DNA of 64,000 nt from JAVBQL01 sp031549085 (GTDB lineage Bacteria > Spirochaetota > GWE2-31-10 > MWDO01), in NCBI GenBank assembly GCA_031549085.1, contig JAVBQL010000014.1:1-64000 (forward strand). Reading direction: 5' to 3'. Below, piece after piece: positions 7,911 to 17,100 of the stretch. The notes under the pieces were generated by a model that saw only the letters and a list, made by a program, of their open reading frames with translations, searched no databases and was not told the DNA's origin. Within the stretch, counting starts at the first letter, position 1. The number at the start of each line of letters is the position of its first letter. The position numbers were made by a program, and so were the translations under genes.

Positions 7911-9857
7911 TTACTCCATTGATACTATATAAGCCTCAAGAGGCTTAAATTCTTTTATCAATATCTCGCCATCACCAATATCACGTCTTTCACCTTTATA
8001 TGGATCTATTAAAGTAATATTTTTATAGTTACTCTCTTTTGGAATAGAAATATTTCTTGCCCCATTTTCCAAACTAGGATTTACTAATATAGTCAACTTT
8101 CTACCCTTACTTGTAATTTCCCACTTACATATTTTAGATTTTATTGTTTCAAAATTATCAAGATAGCCCTCTTCTATAACAGGCTTAAACTCATCAAATG
8201 TATCCTCTATATTATGGTATATATCGTTGAAATTTTTATCATTTTTCCACTCAATAGAGGTCAGAAGTGTGTTTGCATCATAGAGACCAACAGTACTATC
8301 TTGATTACCTATAGCCTCATACTTTGGCCGAAATGAGTTGCCTGAACCTGAAAACCTTGATAGAAAAAAACGAAAAGCCATACCCATATAACCATAAAGG
8401 TTGTATGGAACACAATTAATTAATGGATTTCCAGTATCCTGCGTATCTATTGTAAATAGGATAGAGGCTCTCCTCTTTGCTCTAAAATTTATTGACTCTA
8501 TCTTTTTATTTTGCTTGTAGAGATTTTTTATATATTGAATAGATGGCGGAGACAAAACATCATCACCCAAGATTAGGTCAAAGCCATATTTTTTATATTT
8601 CTTTAGGTCACTCCCCATCCTCTCAGCCATAGCTCCTATATATTTCTTGCTTCGCCTTGCTTTTGAAATTGTCTGTTTCAATATTTGTGGGGTAACCCTA
8701 TCAGATTTTGAGACCCTATCATTTATAATGCTCTCAAACATATGATCAACAAAATCAAACCTAATAAAATCGAAGTTATATTTCTTCTGTAGTTTTGGAA
8801 AGATCGAATTGAAAAAATCTATAACATCAGTGTCTGGAGTAACTTTGCTTGGATCTGGAAGCTCATTGATGGGTATATTATCAAAAAATTTAAAAGGTGC
8901 TAAAATTCCAAATGCATGTTCATTATGGTTATCTCCCTCCCATGAGGTGTAGTCAAACATTGGATAGCTCTTCTCTTTGTTATATTTTGTAAATCTTGGA
9001 AGCCCTCTCCCTCGCCATGTATGTGAAGGGATTGTCCATAGCCCATTTTCAATTAACTTATTTATAATCTCAAAGTAGACAGTTTCATCTGTCTTTTTGT
9101 CATCAAGTTTTTTAAGATTATATTTCGTTAGAATAGAGTCTCTAATCTCATTAACCTCTGTATGAATTGCTACCTGATTTACCCTTTCTAATATCTCATC
9201 TTGTGACATATTATCAAAGAGTCCATCTCGCTTTTCATCTAACTTTATCCATCTAACAAGATTTGGATTCTCAATAAATACTCTTGAAAATTGTGACATA
9301 TGTGGCTCCAAATCAAAACCAACACTCATATTTAGCAGATGAGCAAAGTCAATAAAAATTCTTAATTGCTCCTCCTCAGATAGCCCCATCTTTAGATACT
9401 CTTTATTAACAATCTCTTTATCTATAACATTAAATGAGGTTACACTATATATAACCCCGAGTGATGACTCAAAAAATGGTGCAAGATGGATGGAATCTAC
9501 CCTAAGGGAGGACAATATTTTGATGGCATCAATTAGGTTTCCAAGACTATTTTTACTATTTGATGTCGCTCTAACATTAAAAAAGCAGAATGAACTTTTT
9601 AATATCCAATCTGGATTTTTCTCGTCCGTTAGAGGAGATGGAATTCTATCTCTGTTATTAAGCAGGTATTCTATCAAAGGAATAAGTGAACAATTGTCCA
9701 TATTAAGCATATCAAGAGGAGTCTCATGTATATATGATTGTTTTTTATATGATTCTAGCAGAGTCTCCCCTGCTCTTAAGAGTTCCTCAACATCTTTTTT
9801 GTTTTTAACTGCGATCTTTATTGTAGCCTTTATAAATTTATCAAAAAGTCTGTTCAT
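7911..9857 (-). CDS. GH13-like (alpha-amylase superfamily) glycosidase
   Basis: This 648-residue cytoplasmic protein has no signal peptide. It has the order of conserved regions of the GH13 barrel. Residues 177-186 (VGFDLEPH-type) resemble region I. 'FIRFDFVDHM' carries the likely nucleophile Asp368, 'IGAMAERMG' the likely acid/base Glu412, and 'TIDTQDTGNP' the third acid near Asp474. The last 80 residues form a beta domain typical of amylase C-termini. GH13 enzymes hydrolyse or transfer alpha-glucosidic bonds. The exact substrate cannot be told from sequence, and the divergent spacing argues against a standard alpha-amylase. It is a single gene on the minus strand. Confidence 0.7.
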   Translation of the reverse strand: MNRLFDKFIKATIKIAVKNKKDVEELLRAGETLLESYKKQSYIHETPLDMLNMDNCSLIPLIEYLLNNRDRIPSPLTDEKNPDWILKSSFCFFNVRATSNSKNSLGNLIDAIKILSSLRVDSIHLAPFFESSLGVIYSVTSFNVIDKEIVNKEYLKMGLSEEEQLRIFIDFAHLLNMSVGFDLEPHMSQFSRVFIENPNLVRWIKLDEKRDGLFDNMSQDEILERVNQVAIHTEVNEIRDSILTKYNLKKLDDKKTDETVYFEIINKLIENGLWTIPSHTWRGRGLPRFTKYNKEKSYPMFDYTSWEGDNHNEHAFGILAPFKFFDNIPINELPDPSKVTPDTDVIDFFNSIFPKLQKKYNFDFIRFDFVDHMFESIINDRVSKSDRVTPQILKQTISKARRSKKYIGAMAERMGSDLKKYKKYGFDLILGDDVLSPPSIQYIKNLYKQNKKIESINFRAKRRASILFTIDTQDTGNPLINCVPYNLYGYMGMAFRFFLSRFSGSGNSFRPKYEAIGNQDSTVGLYDANTLLTSIEWKNDKNFNDIYHNIEDTFDEFKPVIEEGYLDNFETIKSKICKWEITSKGRKLTILVNPSLENGARNISIPKESNYKNITLIDPYKGERRDIGDGEILIKEFKPLEAYIVSME

Positions 9858-9901
9858 TATGAATCCTTAAATATTTCTTTTATTGCTTTTTTAATAGCTA
9901 T

Positions 9902-9994
9902 GGTTGCTTGTTGCGGTATAGAACAAGTTTTTTATATATTTTGTGAAACAAAATCAAAGAAAAAACTTGTTCTATATCGAAAAAACAGCAACCC
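9902..9994. repeat. Long imperfect palindrome with TTTTGTGAAACAAAA apex
   Basis: GGTTGCTTGTTGCGGTATAG and GAACAAGTTTTTT on the left pair with AAAAAACTTGTTCTATAT and CAGCAACC on the right. The apex TATTTTGTGAAACAAAATC recurs in inverted form near 6240, and similar apex sequences occur in the family A elements. Confidence 0.6.
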
Positions 9995-10040
9995 ACGACT
10001 GCTCTGTGGAATAAACTATCTATGTGTAACTAAAATCTCC

Positions 10041-10077
10041 AAATAAAAAATGGCTTGTATCCATAATGGCAAGCCAA
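10041..10077 (-). terminator. Terminator of the gatC-gatB fusion gene
   Basis: Read on the minus strand, TGGCTTG pairs with CAAGCCA across a 12-base loop and is followed at once by TTTTTTATTT. It lies about 90 bases past the stop codon. Confidence 0.55.
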
Positions 10078-10104
10078 ACTCTTTTTTTGTAAAGTCTCTT
10101 TAAA

Positions 10105-10142
10105 CTCCCCCTCTCATAACAAGGAGAGGGGGTAGGGGGGAG
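10105..10142. repeat. C-rich/G-rich hairpin repeat, copy 2
   Basis: CTCCCCCTCTC...GAGAGGGGG followed by TAGGGGGGAG, the same family as 5985-6016, in reverse orientation. Confidence 0.55.
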
Positions 10143-10163
10143 AGGTGTAAAACTAAACCTCTC

Positions 10164-11939
10164 CTATATTTTCTTTCTCAACAAATCATTGATTATCTTT
10201 GGATTTGCTTTTCCTTTTGTCTGTTTCATTATCTCACCAACAAAAAATCCAAAGAGCTTCTCATTTCCATTTTTATATTCAGCGATCTTGTCTTGTACTG
10301 TTGCAAGATATTTATCAACAATGTTTTCGATCTCTTTTGTATCACTTATCTGTTTCAAGCCTTCGCTGTCGATTACATCATTAAGTGCAATCTTTCTGTC
10401 AAATGCCTTTGCAACAACCTCTTTTCCAATCTTTCCGCTTATCTCTCCATCATCAATTCTTTTTAAGAATTTAGCAAAGTCCTCATATGATATATGAATC
10501 TTCTCTACATCACCATTAACAAAAGATAAAATCTCATTGAAAAACCAGTTTGCAACATTTTTTGCATTGTCATAATATTTTAGTACACCCTCAAAATATT
10601 TAGAGTAGGGCGGGTTCTCAACCAATTGCACTGCCTCAACATGAGAGATCTTAAGCTCCTCTTGATACTTCTTTTTTCTCTCTAAAGGAGATGGAATTAT
10701 TGTCTTTTTAATCTTATTGATAAGCTCATCACTTACAATTAGTGGTGCAATGCCTGGATCTCTAAAGTAGCGATAGTCCATTGCAGTCTCTTTACTTCTC
10801 ATGGCAATTGTCTTTTGAGCAGCATCATCCCAAAGCCTTGTTTGCTGTATAATTATTCCGCCATTTTTTATAACCTTTTTTTGTCTCTCAATCTCATGTT
10901 CAATCGCCTTCTCAATTGCCTTGAAAGAGTTCATGTTTTTGATCTCAGTTTTTGTACCAAGCTCTTTTTGGTCTCTAGGCTTTACAGAGATATTTGCGTC
11001 ACAGCGCATACTTCCCTCTTCAAGGTTTCCATCACATATACCAAGGTTTAGAAGTGTCGTACGAAGGGTGGCAACATACTCTTTTGCCTCTTTTGCTGTC
11101 TTTATATCAGGTTCAGTTACAATCTCTATTAGAGGCATACTTGTTCTGTTAAAATCTACAGCACTAGCCTTTGCTCCCCACACACCTGGTGCTCCAACGT
11201 GTACCATCTTCCCCGCATCCTCCTCAACGTGTATTCTGTTGAGTCTGATTCGCTTAATTGTTCCATCATCAAGCTCAATATCAACATGTCCACCAATGCA
11301 GAGTGGTTTCTCAAGCTGTGAAACTTGATAGCCAGCAGGCAGGTCTGGATAGAAGTAGTGCTTTCTTTCAAAGAAAGATTCATGGTTTATTTTACAGTTA
11401 AATGCGAGCCCAGCCTTTATTGCAAGGTTTATTACCTCTCTGTTTAGAACAGGCAGGCTTCCGGGGTGTCCGCTGCAGACTGGACATGTATTGCCATTAG
11501 GAATAGCTCCATATTCAGTAGAGCATTCACAGAATATCTTTGTCTTTGATTTTAGCTGAACATGCACCTCAAGACCCATTATAGCTTCATAGTCATCTGT
11601 ATCTCTTGGAGCATTAACCTCTTTATGCTTCTCCTCACCCTTGTTTTGCCTTTGAGGAGGAACAACATAACTTGTCCCCTCAACCATTGGAGCATCACTT
11701 ATTACTTTGTTTGTATCAAACTGCAGATGGATATCATCTCTCAAATTCACATGTGTACCAACAGGAGCTATAAGCGGAGGAACATTATTGGTGTCTACTT
11801 TCTCTATTATAGAAACTTCCTGTAAGAATTGATCAATCTCTTTTTGATACTTTTTCTTCTCATCTTCAGTTGCACTAAAAGAAGATAGATCAATCAATGT
11901 TTTCATATCTAACTCTTCATACATATCATTTTCCTCCAT
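10164..11939 (-). CDS. gatB: GatC-GatB fusion: aspartyl/glutamyl-tRNA amidotransferase subunits C and B
   Basis: The product has 591 residues. GatB alone is usually about 475, and GatC about 95. Residues 1-95 look like GatC ('LSSFSATEDEKKKYQKEIDQFL' helix, then 'NVPPLIAPVGTHVNLRDD' and a C-terminal 'VPPQ'). A short charged linker leads into GatB at about residue 117 ('YEAIMGLEVHVQL'). The GatB zinc motif is C137/C139...C152/C155, and a YqeY-type helical tail ends the protein. With GatA (not in this window), the complex converts mischarged Glu-tRNA(Gln) or Asp-tRNA(Asn) to Gln-tRNA or Asn-tRNA. The frame is continuous and no separate start for GatB is evident. Confidence 0.92.
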   Translation of the reverse strand: MEENDMYEELDMKTLIDLSSFSATEDEKKKYQKEIDQFLQEVSIIEKVDTNNVPPLIAPVGTHVNLRDDIHLQFDTNKVISDAPMVEGTSYVVPPQRQNKGEEKHKEVNAPRDTDDYEAIMGLEVHVQLKSKTKIFCECSTEYGAIPNGNTCPVCSGHPGSLPVLNREVINLAIKAGLAFNCKINHESFFERKHYFYPDLPAGYQVSQLEKPLCIGGHVDIELDDGTIKRIRLNRIHVEEDAGKMVHVGAPGVWGAKASAVDFNRTSMPLIEIVTEPDIKTAKEAKEYVATLRTTLLNLGICDGNLEEGSMRCDANISVKPRDQKELGTKTEIKNMNSFKAIEKAIEHEIERQKKVIKNGGIIIQQTRLWDDAAQKTIAMRSKETAMDYRYFRDPGIAPLIVSDELINKIKKTIIPSPLERKKKYQEELKISHVEAVQLVENPPYSKYFEGVLKYYDNAKNVANWFFNEILSFVNGDVEKIHISYEDFAKFLKRIDDGEISGKIGKEVVAKAFDRKIALNDVIDSEGLKQISDTKEIENIVDKYLATVQDKIAEYKNGNEKLFGFFVGEIMKQTKGKANPKIINDLLRKKI

Positions 11940-12219
11940 CGACTTATAATTATAATTTTTTTATCTATCAATTATAACATATAAAATATTTCCATTTTTG
12001 TAAATGAAAAATGTCTCTTTATATTCTACAAAATAGCTCGTTTTTTAAAATTGTTAAAATATACTTCAATTTGTTTTATTGTTATTTTGAATGATTACTA
12101 AAAAAAGATAAATAGATGTTATTAAACCAATACTTAATAAGGCTTTTGTCTGTTTTTATTAAATATTTATAAAAATTAATATTTTTTTATGGCTATTTTA
12201 ACACAAAACTAAATTTGTA

Positions 12220-12228
12220 TGGTATAAT
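12220..12228 (+). promoter_or_regulatory. Extended -10 promoter for the DUF4417 cassette
   Basis: TGG followed by TATAAT. The -35 is poor, as is common with an extended -10. It implies a leader of about 300 bases before the DUF4417 start. Confidence 0.45.
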
Positions 12229-12336
12229 AGATTATTCTTTTCTATATTAATCCCATTATATTTTTAGCTAATCATGTCTTTAATAGAGTTGTAATCAATA
12301 ATAAGGAGGTGTGGTGTTCTTATAAAAATACAAAAA

Positions 12337-12373
12337 GTGTGTTTTAATACTTCGCCAAAAGTTTAAAACACAC
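12337..12373. other. Perfect 11-bp hairpin in the DUF4417 leader
   Basis: GTGTGTTTTAA (12337-12347) pairs exactly with TTAAAACACAC (12363-12373). No T run follows, so it is not a simple terminator. A strong AAGGAGGTG ribosome-like site at 12302-12310 precedes it but opens only a frame of a few codons. It may be a regulatory leader or operator. Confidence 0.4.
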
Positions 12374-12401
12374 TCGTAAAAATTGAAGAAATTTTAATTA
12401 A

Positions 12402-12578
12402 AAAGGTCTTCATTATGAAGATATATCTATAAATGACATATCAAAGTATATTGATGTTCATAATAGTGTATCTTCTATAAAAAATCAAGTTTTTTTTTCA
12501 TTTCAAAAACTTCTATCAAATAAAAGGATACATAATTATGAAAAATTTCAAAGAGTGTCCAAGACTAGATGTATTTAA
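12402..12578 (+). pseudogene. Possible gene remnant upstream of the DUF4417 gene
   Basis: This open frame of about 58 codons has no usable start codon but a protein-like composition ('HYEDISINDISKYIDVH', 'FSFQKLLSNKRIHNYEKF'). It overlaps the DUF4417 start in another frame. It may be the tail of a deleted gene, which would fit an acquired cassette. Chance cannot be excluded. Confidence 0.2.
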
Positions 12579-13194
12579 ATCTAGCTTGGTCAAAGATGCT
12601 TATTTTAGTAATCTTTATGAGTTTCCTCTTCTTAAAAAGAGTGAATACAAACCCAAAACGGCAATACCATTTGACAAAATTAGAAAAACATCTAATTATG
12701 AACAATGGGTACATTTTTATATTTTTGATTGTAATTTTCAGTCTATTTGGAATAATCCAAAACAATATTTAAATCTTTTAAAGAAATTTAAGGGGGTAAT
12801 AACACCAGATTTTAGTATTTATAGAGAATTACCACTTGCAATGCAAATATGGAACACCTATAGAAACAGAGCTATTGGTTACTACTTGCAAAGTAATGAT
12901 ATAAGTATAGTTCCAAATGTGCGTTGGGGTGACGAAAGAACATATGAGTTTGCATTTGAAGGATTGGAAAAAGGTGGAACTTTTGCCATTAGTACAAATG
13001 GAGCTATACAAAACAAGACTAATAGATACTATTTTGAAAAAGGTTTGGCAAAAATGGTTGAGGTTTTAAAGCCAGAAGCAATTATCAACTATAGCCAGAC
13101 TCCAGACGATATATTCAAATCCTACAGAGATAATGGTATAGAAATTATAAATATTGAAAACTATGCCCTAACTGTAAGAAGAAAGGGGGAATAG
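12538..13194 (+). CDS. DUF4417-family protein
   Basis: The protein has 218 residues. The family signature is clear: 'ITPDFSIYRELPLAMQIWN', 'YRNRAIGYYLQ', 'IVPNVRWGDERTYEFAF' and 'AISTNGAI'. DUF4417 proteins are common in phages, plasmids and integrative elements, and their biochemical role is not established. It begins a compact three-gene unit, with 1 base to the next gene and 10 to the third. The unit lies between housekeeping genes and has hallmarks of an acquired cassette. The start is ATG after AAAAGGATAC. Confidence 0.75.
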   Translation: MKNFKECPRLDVFKSSLVKDAYFSNLYEFPLLKKSEYKPKTAIPFDKIRKTSNYEQWVHFYIFDCNFQSIWNNPKQYLNLLKKFKGVITPDFSIYRELPLAMQIWNTYRNRAIGYYLQSNDISIVPNVRWGDERTYEFAFEGLEKGGTFAISTNGAIQNKTNRYYFEKGLAKMVEVLKPEAIINYSQTPDDIFKSYRDNGIEIINIENYALTVRRKGE

Positions 13195-13195
13195 T

Positions 13196-13540
13196 ATGGG
13201 AGCTGGAGGTGGCGGAGGCGGATTTGGAAATACAATGGGTGGCAGAACACAACTATCAACAGGTACAAAAGCTAGTGCCATAAAGTTAACTAGCAGTTTG
13301 CCAGAAAATACACAAAAACCTGTAAAAGATTTTTTTAAAGGTGGTTCAAATAAATATAACAATTTTAATGTAGAAAAACTAGATAATGGAAATACCCTTG
13401 CAAAAATGGAGAAACCTGGGAATGTACCTGGTTCAAAAGCAATCTATTATAAAGAAATTAACCCTGAAGGAAAGACAATAAAAGTTTATAAAGAGACTTA
13501 TGCGCCTGATGGGAGTCTAATTCATACAAAAGAAAAATAG
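13196..13540 (+). CDS. Gly-rich leader plus toxin-tail-like domain
   Basis: The protein has 114 residues. It opens with 'MGAGGGGGGFGNTMGG' and a flexible region. The C-terminal 70 residues contain 'GNVPGSKAIYYKEINPEGKT' and 'YKETYAPDGSLIHTKEK'. I recall this kind of ending from C-terminal domains of bacterial polymorphic toxins (Rhs/LXG types). That is family memory, not a search result. Here the module stands alone without a delivery domain. Directly downstream is a small acidic protein of the kind expected for an immunity protein. If correct, this is an orphan toxin module. If not, it is simply a hypothetical partner of DUF4417. Confidence 0.5.
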   Translation: MGAGGGGGGFGNTMGGRTQLSTGTKASAIKLTSSLPENTQKPVKDFFKGGSNKYNNFNVEKLDNGNTLAKMEKPGNVPGSKAIYYKEINPEGKTIKVYKETYAPDGSLIHTKEK

Positions 13541-13550
13541 GAGGTATATT

Positions 13551-13913
13551 ATGGAAAATATAGAGAACATATTAGAAGATTTTAAAAATTTGAAGATCAA
13601 TAAAAAACAATTACAGGAGAAAGTTGGAGAAGATCTATTTAATATTAAGATATCAAAACCGATTGTAGTTAATAATAAAGATATAATCTATCTTTTGGAA
13701 TATTATAGAGATGAGAAAATTTCTTTAGATGACTTGATAGATTGGGTAAATGTTGTGTGGTTTAGTGATTTATATGGTTATGATGAAAGGTATGAAGACT
13801 CTATTGCAAGCATAATGAGTATACTTGAAGAGTTGGATGAGGAGGGACACATTATGACCAAAGATGATATAGAAAAGTATATAGATGCTCTTAAAAACAA
13901 TCTAGAGATATAA
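13551..13913 (+). CDS. Small acidic protein, candidate immunity protein
   Basis: The protein has 120 residues, is strongly acidic, and is mainly helical. It contains 'ISLDDLIDWVNVVWFSD' and 'SIASIMSILEELDEEG'. The ribosome site GGAGGTATATT precedes ATG 13551. Size, charge and position (10 bases after the toxin-tail-like gene) fit an immunity protein. I do not recognise a named family. It is the last gene of the cassette and is followed by a strong hairpin. Confidence 0.5.
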   Translation: MENIENILEDFKNLKINKKQLQEKVGEDLFNIKISKPIVVNNKDIIYLLEYYRDEKISLDDLIDWVNVVWFSDLYGYDERYEDSIASIMSILEELDEEGHIMTKDDIEKYIDALKNNLEI

Positions 13914-13938
13914 TAATGAATAGCTGAATTTATAATTT

Positions 13939-13970
13939 GTAGAGCTGCTTATTTTACAAAGCAGCTCTAC
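13939..13970 (+). terminator. Hairpin ending the DUF4417 cassette
   Basis: GTAGAGCTGCTT pairs perfectly with AAGCAGCTCTAC (12 bp). The T run starts only about 17 bases later, so termination is likely but not textbook. Confidence 0.5.
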
Positions 13971-14105
13971 TTCATAAAATAGCTCTTTTTTTAAAAAAGT
14001 ATCAAAAAACTCTTTTATAAAATACAAAATTATAGTAGACTGTCTCCTAAACTAAATAGATATATTTTAAACAAGTAAAGATAAATTTTAGGCAGGTTTA
14101 AAGTT

Positions 14106-17100
14106 ATGGCTAATATTAATGTGATCTTTAATGGAGCATCAATCTCCACTAACCCAGATCAAACAATTTTAGAATTTGCAAGCAGCAATGGAGTTCAAAT
14201 TCCAACCCTTTGTCATGATGTAAGAATGTCCCCGTATGGCAGCTGTTTCTTGTGCGTTGTTAATGTGAAGGGGGCAAAATCTCTTATCCCAGCTTGTGCA
14301 ACAAAGCTTAGAGATGGAATGGAGATTGAGACAAATTCAGAAAAAGTAATAGATTCTAGAAAGACGGCATTAGAGCTTATAACCTCAAACCACTATGGTG
14401 ACTGTATTGCACCATGTAAATTGGCTTGTCCAGCAAACTGTGATATACAGGGCTATTTGGGACTGGTTGCCAATGGTAAATATGATGATGCTATAAAACT
14501 TATAAAAGAGACAATTCCATTCCCAGCAAGTATTGGACGTGTCTGTCCAAAATTCTGTGAGGATAAGTGTAACAGACAATATGTAGATGAGTCTATATCT
14601 ATTGATGGCGTAAAGCGATTTGTTGCTGACTGGGATCTATCTAAGGAGTCTCCATATATTCCAAAGGTAAAATCAAGCCTTGATAGAAGGGTTGCAATTG
14701 TTGGTGCTGGTCCTGGAGGACTTTCACTTGCATACTTTCTAGCAAGAGAGGGCGTTGAGGTTGAGGTATTTGAAGCAAAAGATAGTGACGGCGGAATGCT
14801 TCGCTATGGAATCCCTGAATATAGGTTGCCAAAGGCTGTTCTTGATAATGAAATAAATACAATCTCTATACTTGATAGCGTCACTATAAATTATGAGACT
14901 GTTTTTGGAAAAGATATCACATTTGAATCTCTAAAGAAAGATGGGTTTGATGCAATTGTTCTTGCTATGGGTGCTTGGAAACCATCTCGTCTTGGTGTTG
15001 CCAATGAGAATGCAAGCGGCGTTCTTGATGGTATAAAGTTCTTAGAGGCTGTAACAGAGAAGAGACAAGAGAGACTATATGGAAGGGTTGCTGTGGTTGG
15101 AGGCGGAAACACTGCTTTTGACTGTGCAAGAACTGCTCTTCGCATGGGTGCAGAAGAGGTTGTTATGGTCTATAGAAGAACAAAAGAGGAGATGCCTGCA
15201 AATGATATAGAGAAACATGAGGCAGAAGAGGAGGGAATTAAATTTATGTTCCTAACTGCTCCTGTTCAGGTTGTTGTTAATGAAGAGAGTGAGGTTGTGG
15301 GTTTGGAATCTATAAAGATGGAGCTTGGGAGTCCTGATGCTTCAGGAAGAAGAGCACCAATTCCTGTGCCTGGCAGTGAGTTTGTAAATGAGTATGATTT
15401 TATAATCACAGCTATTGGTCAGGCTCCAGACTATTCACTTCTTGGCGAGATGAAAGATGAACTTACAGATGGAAAGAAGATCGTTATTAATCCTGAAACT
15501 ATGCAAACAAAGGTTCCATATATATTTGCTGCTGGAGACTATGCTATTGGAGCAAAAACTGTGGTTGAGGCAATTGGAAGTGCGAAAAAATGTATGAAGG
15601 CTATCCTCAAGTTTTTTGATGATGAGGCTATTGTTCCATCTCCAAAAAAAGAGTTCTTTAGTAAAAGAGAGGGGATGGGAAATGAAGAGGGGCATAAGCA
15701 ATTCTTTGACTCTTTCGAAAAAATTAAGCGTGTAGAGGTTGATGTTACTGCTCCAAATATCAGAAAGAGCAACTTCGAAGAGATTGAAGCTGTTATGTCT
15801 GAAGATGGTGCAGTCAAAGAGTCATCTCGCTGTATCGAGTGTGGCTGTATGGATCTTTATGAGTGTTCATTAAAGAAGCACTGTGATACATATGAGATAG
15901 ATGAAAATAAGTATAAGGGTGCTGCAAACATATATGCAAAAGATGACTCTCATAGATATATTTTAAGAGAGCCATCAAAGTGTATCTTATGCGGCAGATG
16001 TGCTAGAATCTGTGATAGCATAGTTAGCATTGGTGCATATGGATATGTTAGACGCGGTTTTGATAGCATTATCGCTCCCGATTTTGAGGGTTCGCTTAAT
16101 GAGACTGATTGTATAAGCTGTGGTGCTTGTATCTCTACATGCCCTGTTGGAGCATTGACTCCTAAACAGAAAAACATAAAGCCAGCTCCAATAAAGACAG
16201 AGGAGATTGAGACATCATGCTACCATTGTAGTATAGGCTGTTTAAATAGTGTCTCTGTTCTAACAGACTCTATTTATGAGGTAAAAGAGCGTCCGCTATC
16301 ATTGTGTAAGAAGGGAAGATTCCACTTTTCATCATTTAATAGATCAAAAGCGGCAGATATAAGTAAGTTTGATATATTCCAATTTAGAGACGCTTCAGTC
16401 TATCCAAGCCCTCAGTTGAGTGCTGAAGATTATGAGGCACTAAAGCTGGTTGCTCCTGTTATGGATTGGGAGATAGTAAACTACTACTCTAAGAGCAGCC
16501 TATGGCAAGCTTTTGCAAAGGCTAAGACTCTTCCTGCTATGGACTTCTTTGTAGATGTAATATCAGATAATGCTTTGGTTATTTTGGCAGGTGATATTGA
16601 AAACATAAATCCTATAGTAATTAATAGACTCTCCAAACTTATGAAAGATAATACAAAGATAGTTCTTGTTAACAAAGAGATGACAACTAGAGTTAGATAT
16701 CTAAATGGTGAGCTTATCTCTATTGAAAATTTGAAAAAATATGATTTCAAGAAATATAGTGAAGTTATCTTCTTAATAAATCCAATAGATTTTGACTCTA
16801 TATATGGCGATGATGCCTCTCTTGATCTATACAACTCTATTGTTGGAAATAGTAATAATTTAAAAACTACACTATTTAGTGAAGCAAGAAACTTATATTC
16901 CTACTATGACTCATTTGAGAAGAGAACAAAGAGTTCAAAGAGAAAAATCTATATTCAAACAATGCAAAATGAGAAAGATAAATGCAGTAATGATATAGCA
17001 AATTTTAGTATTGTGTTTGAAGAGGATGGAAAAATAAAGACTTCATTTCCACTCTCATTTTCAGTACAAAATAGCGGAAGCTTTTTAAATAGCAAAAATG

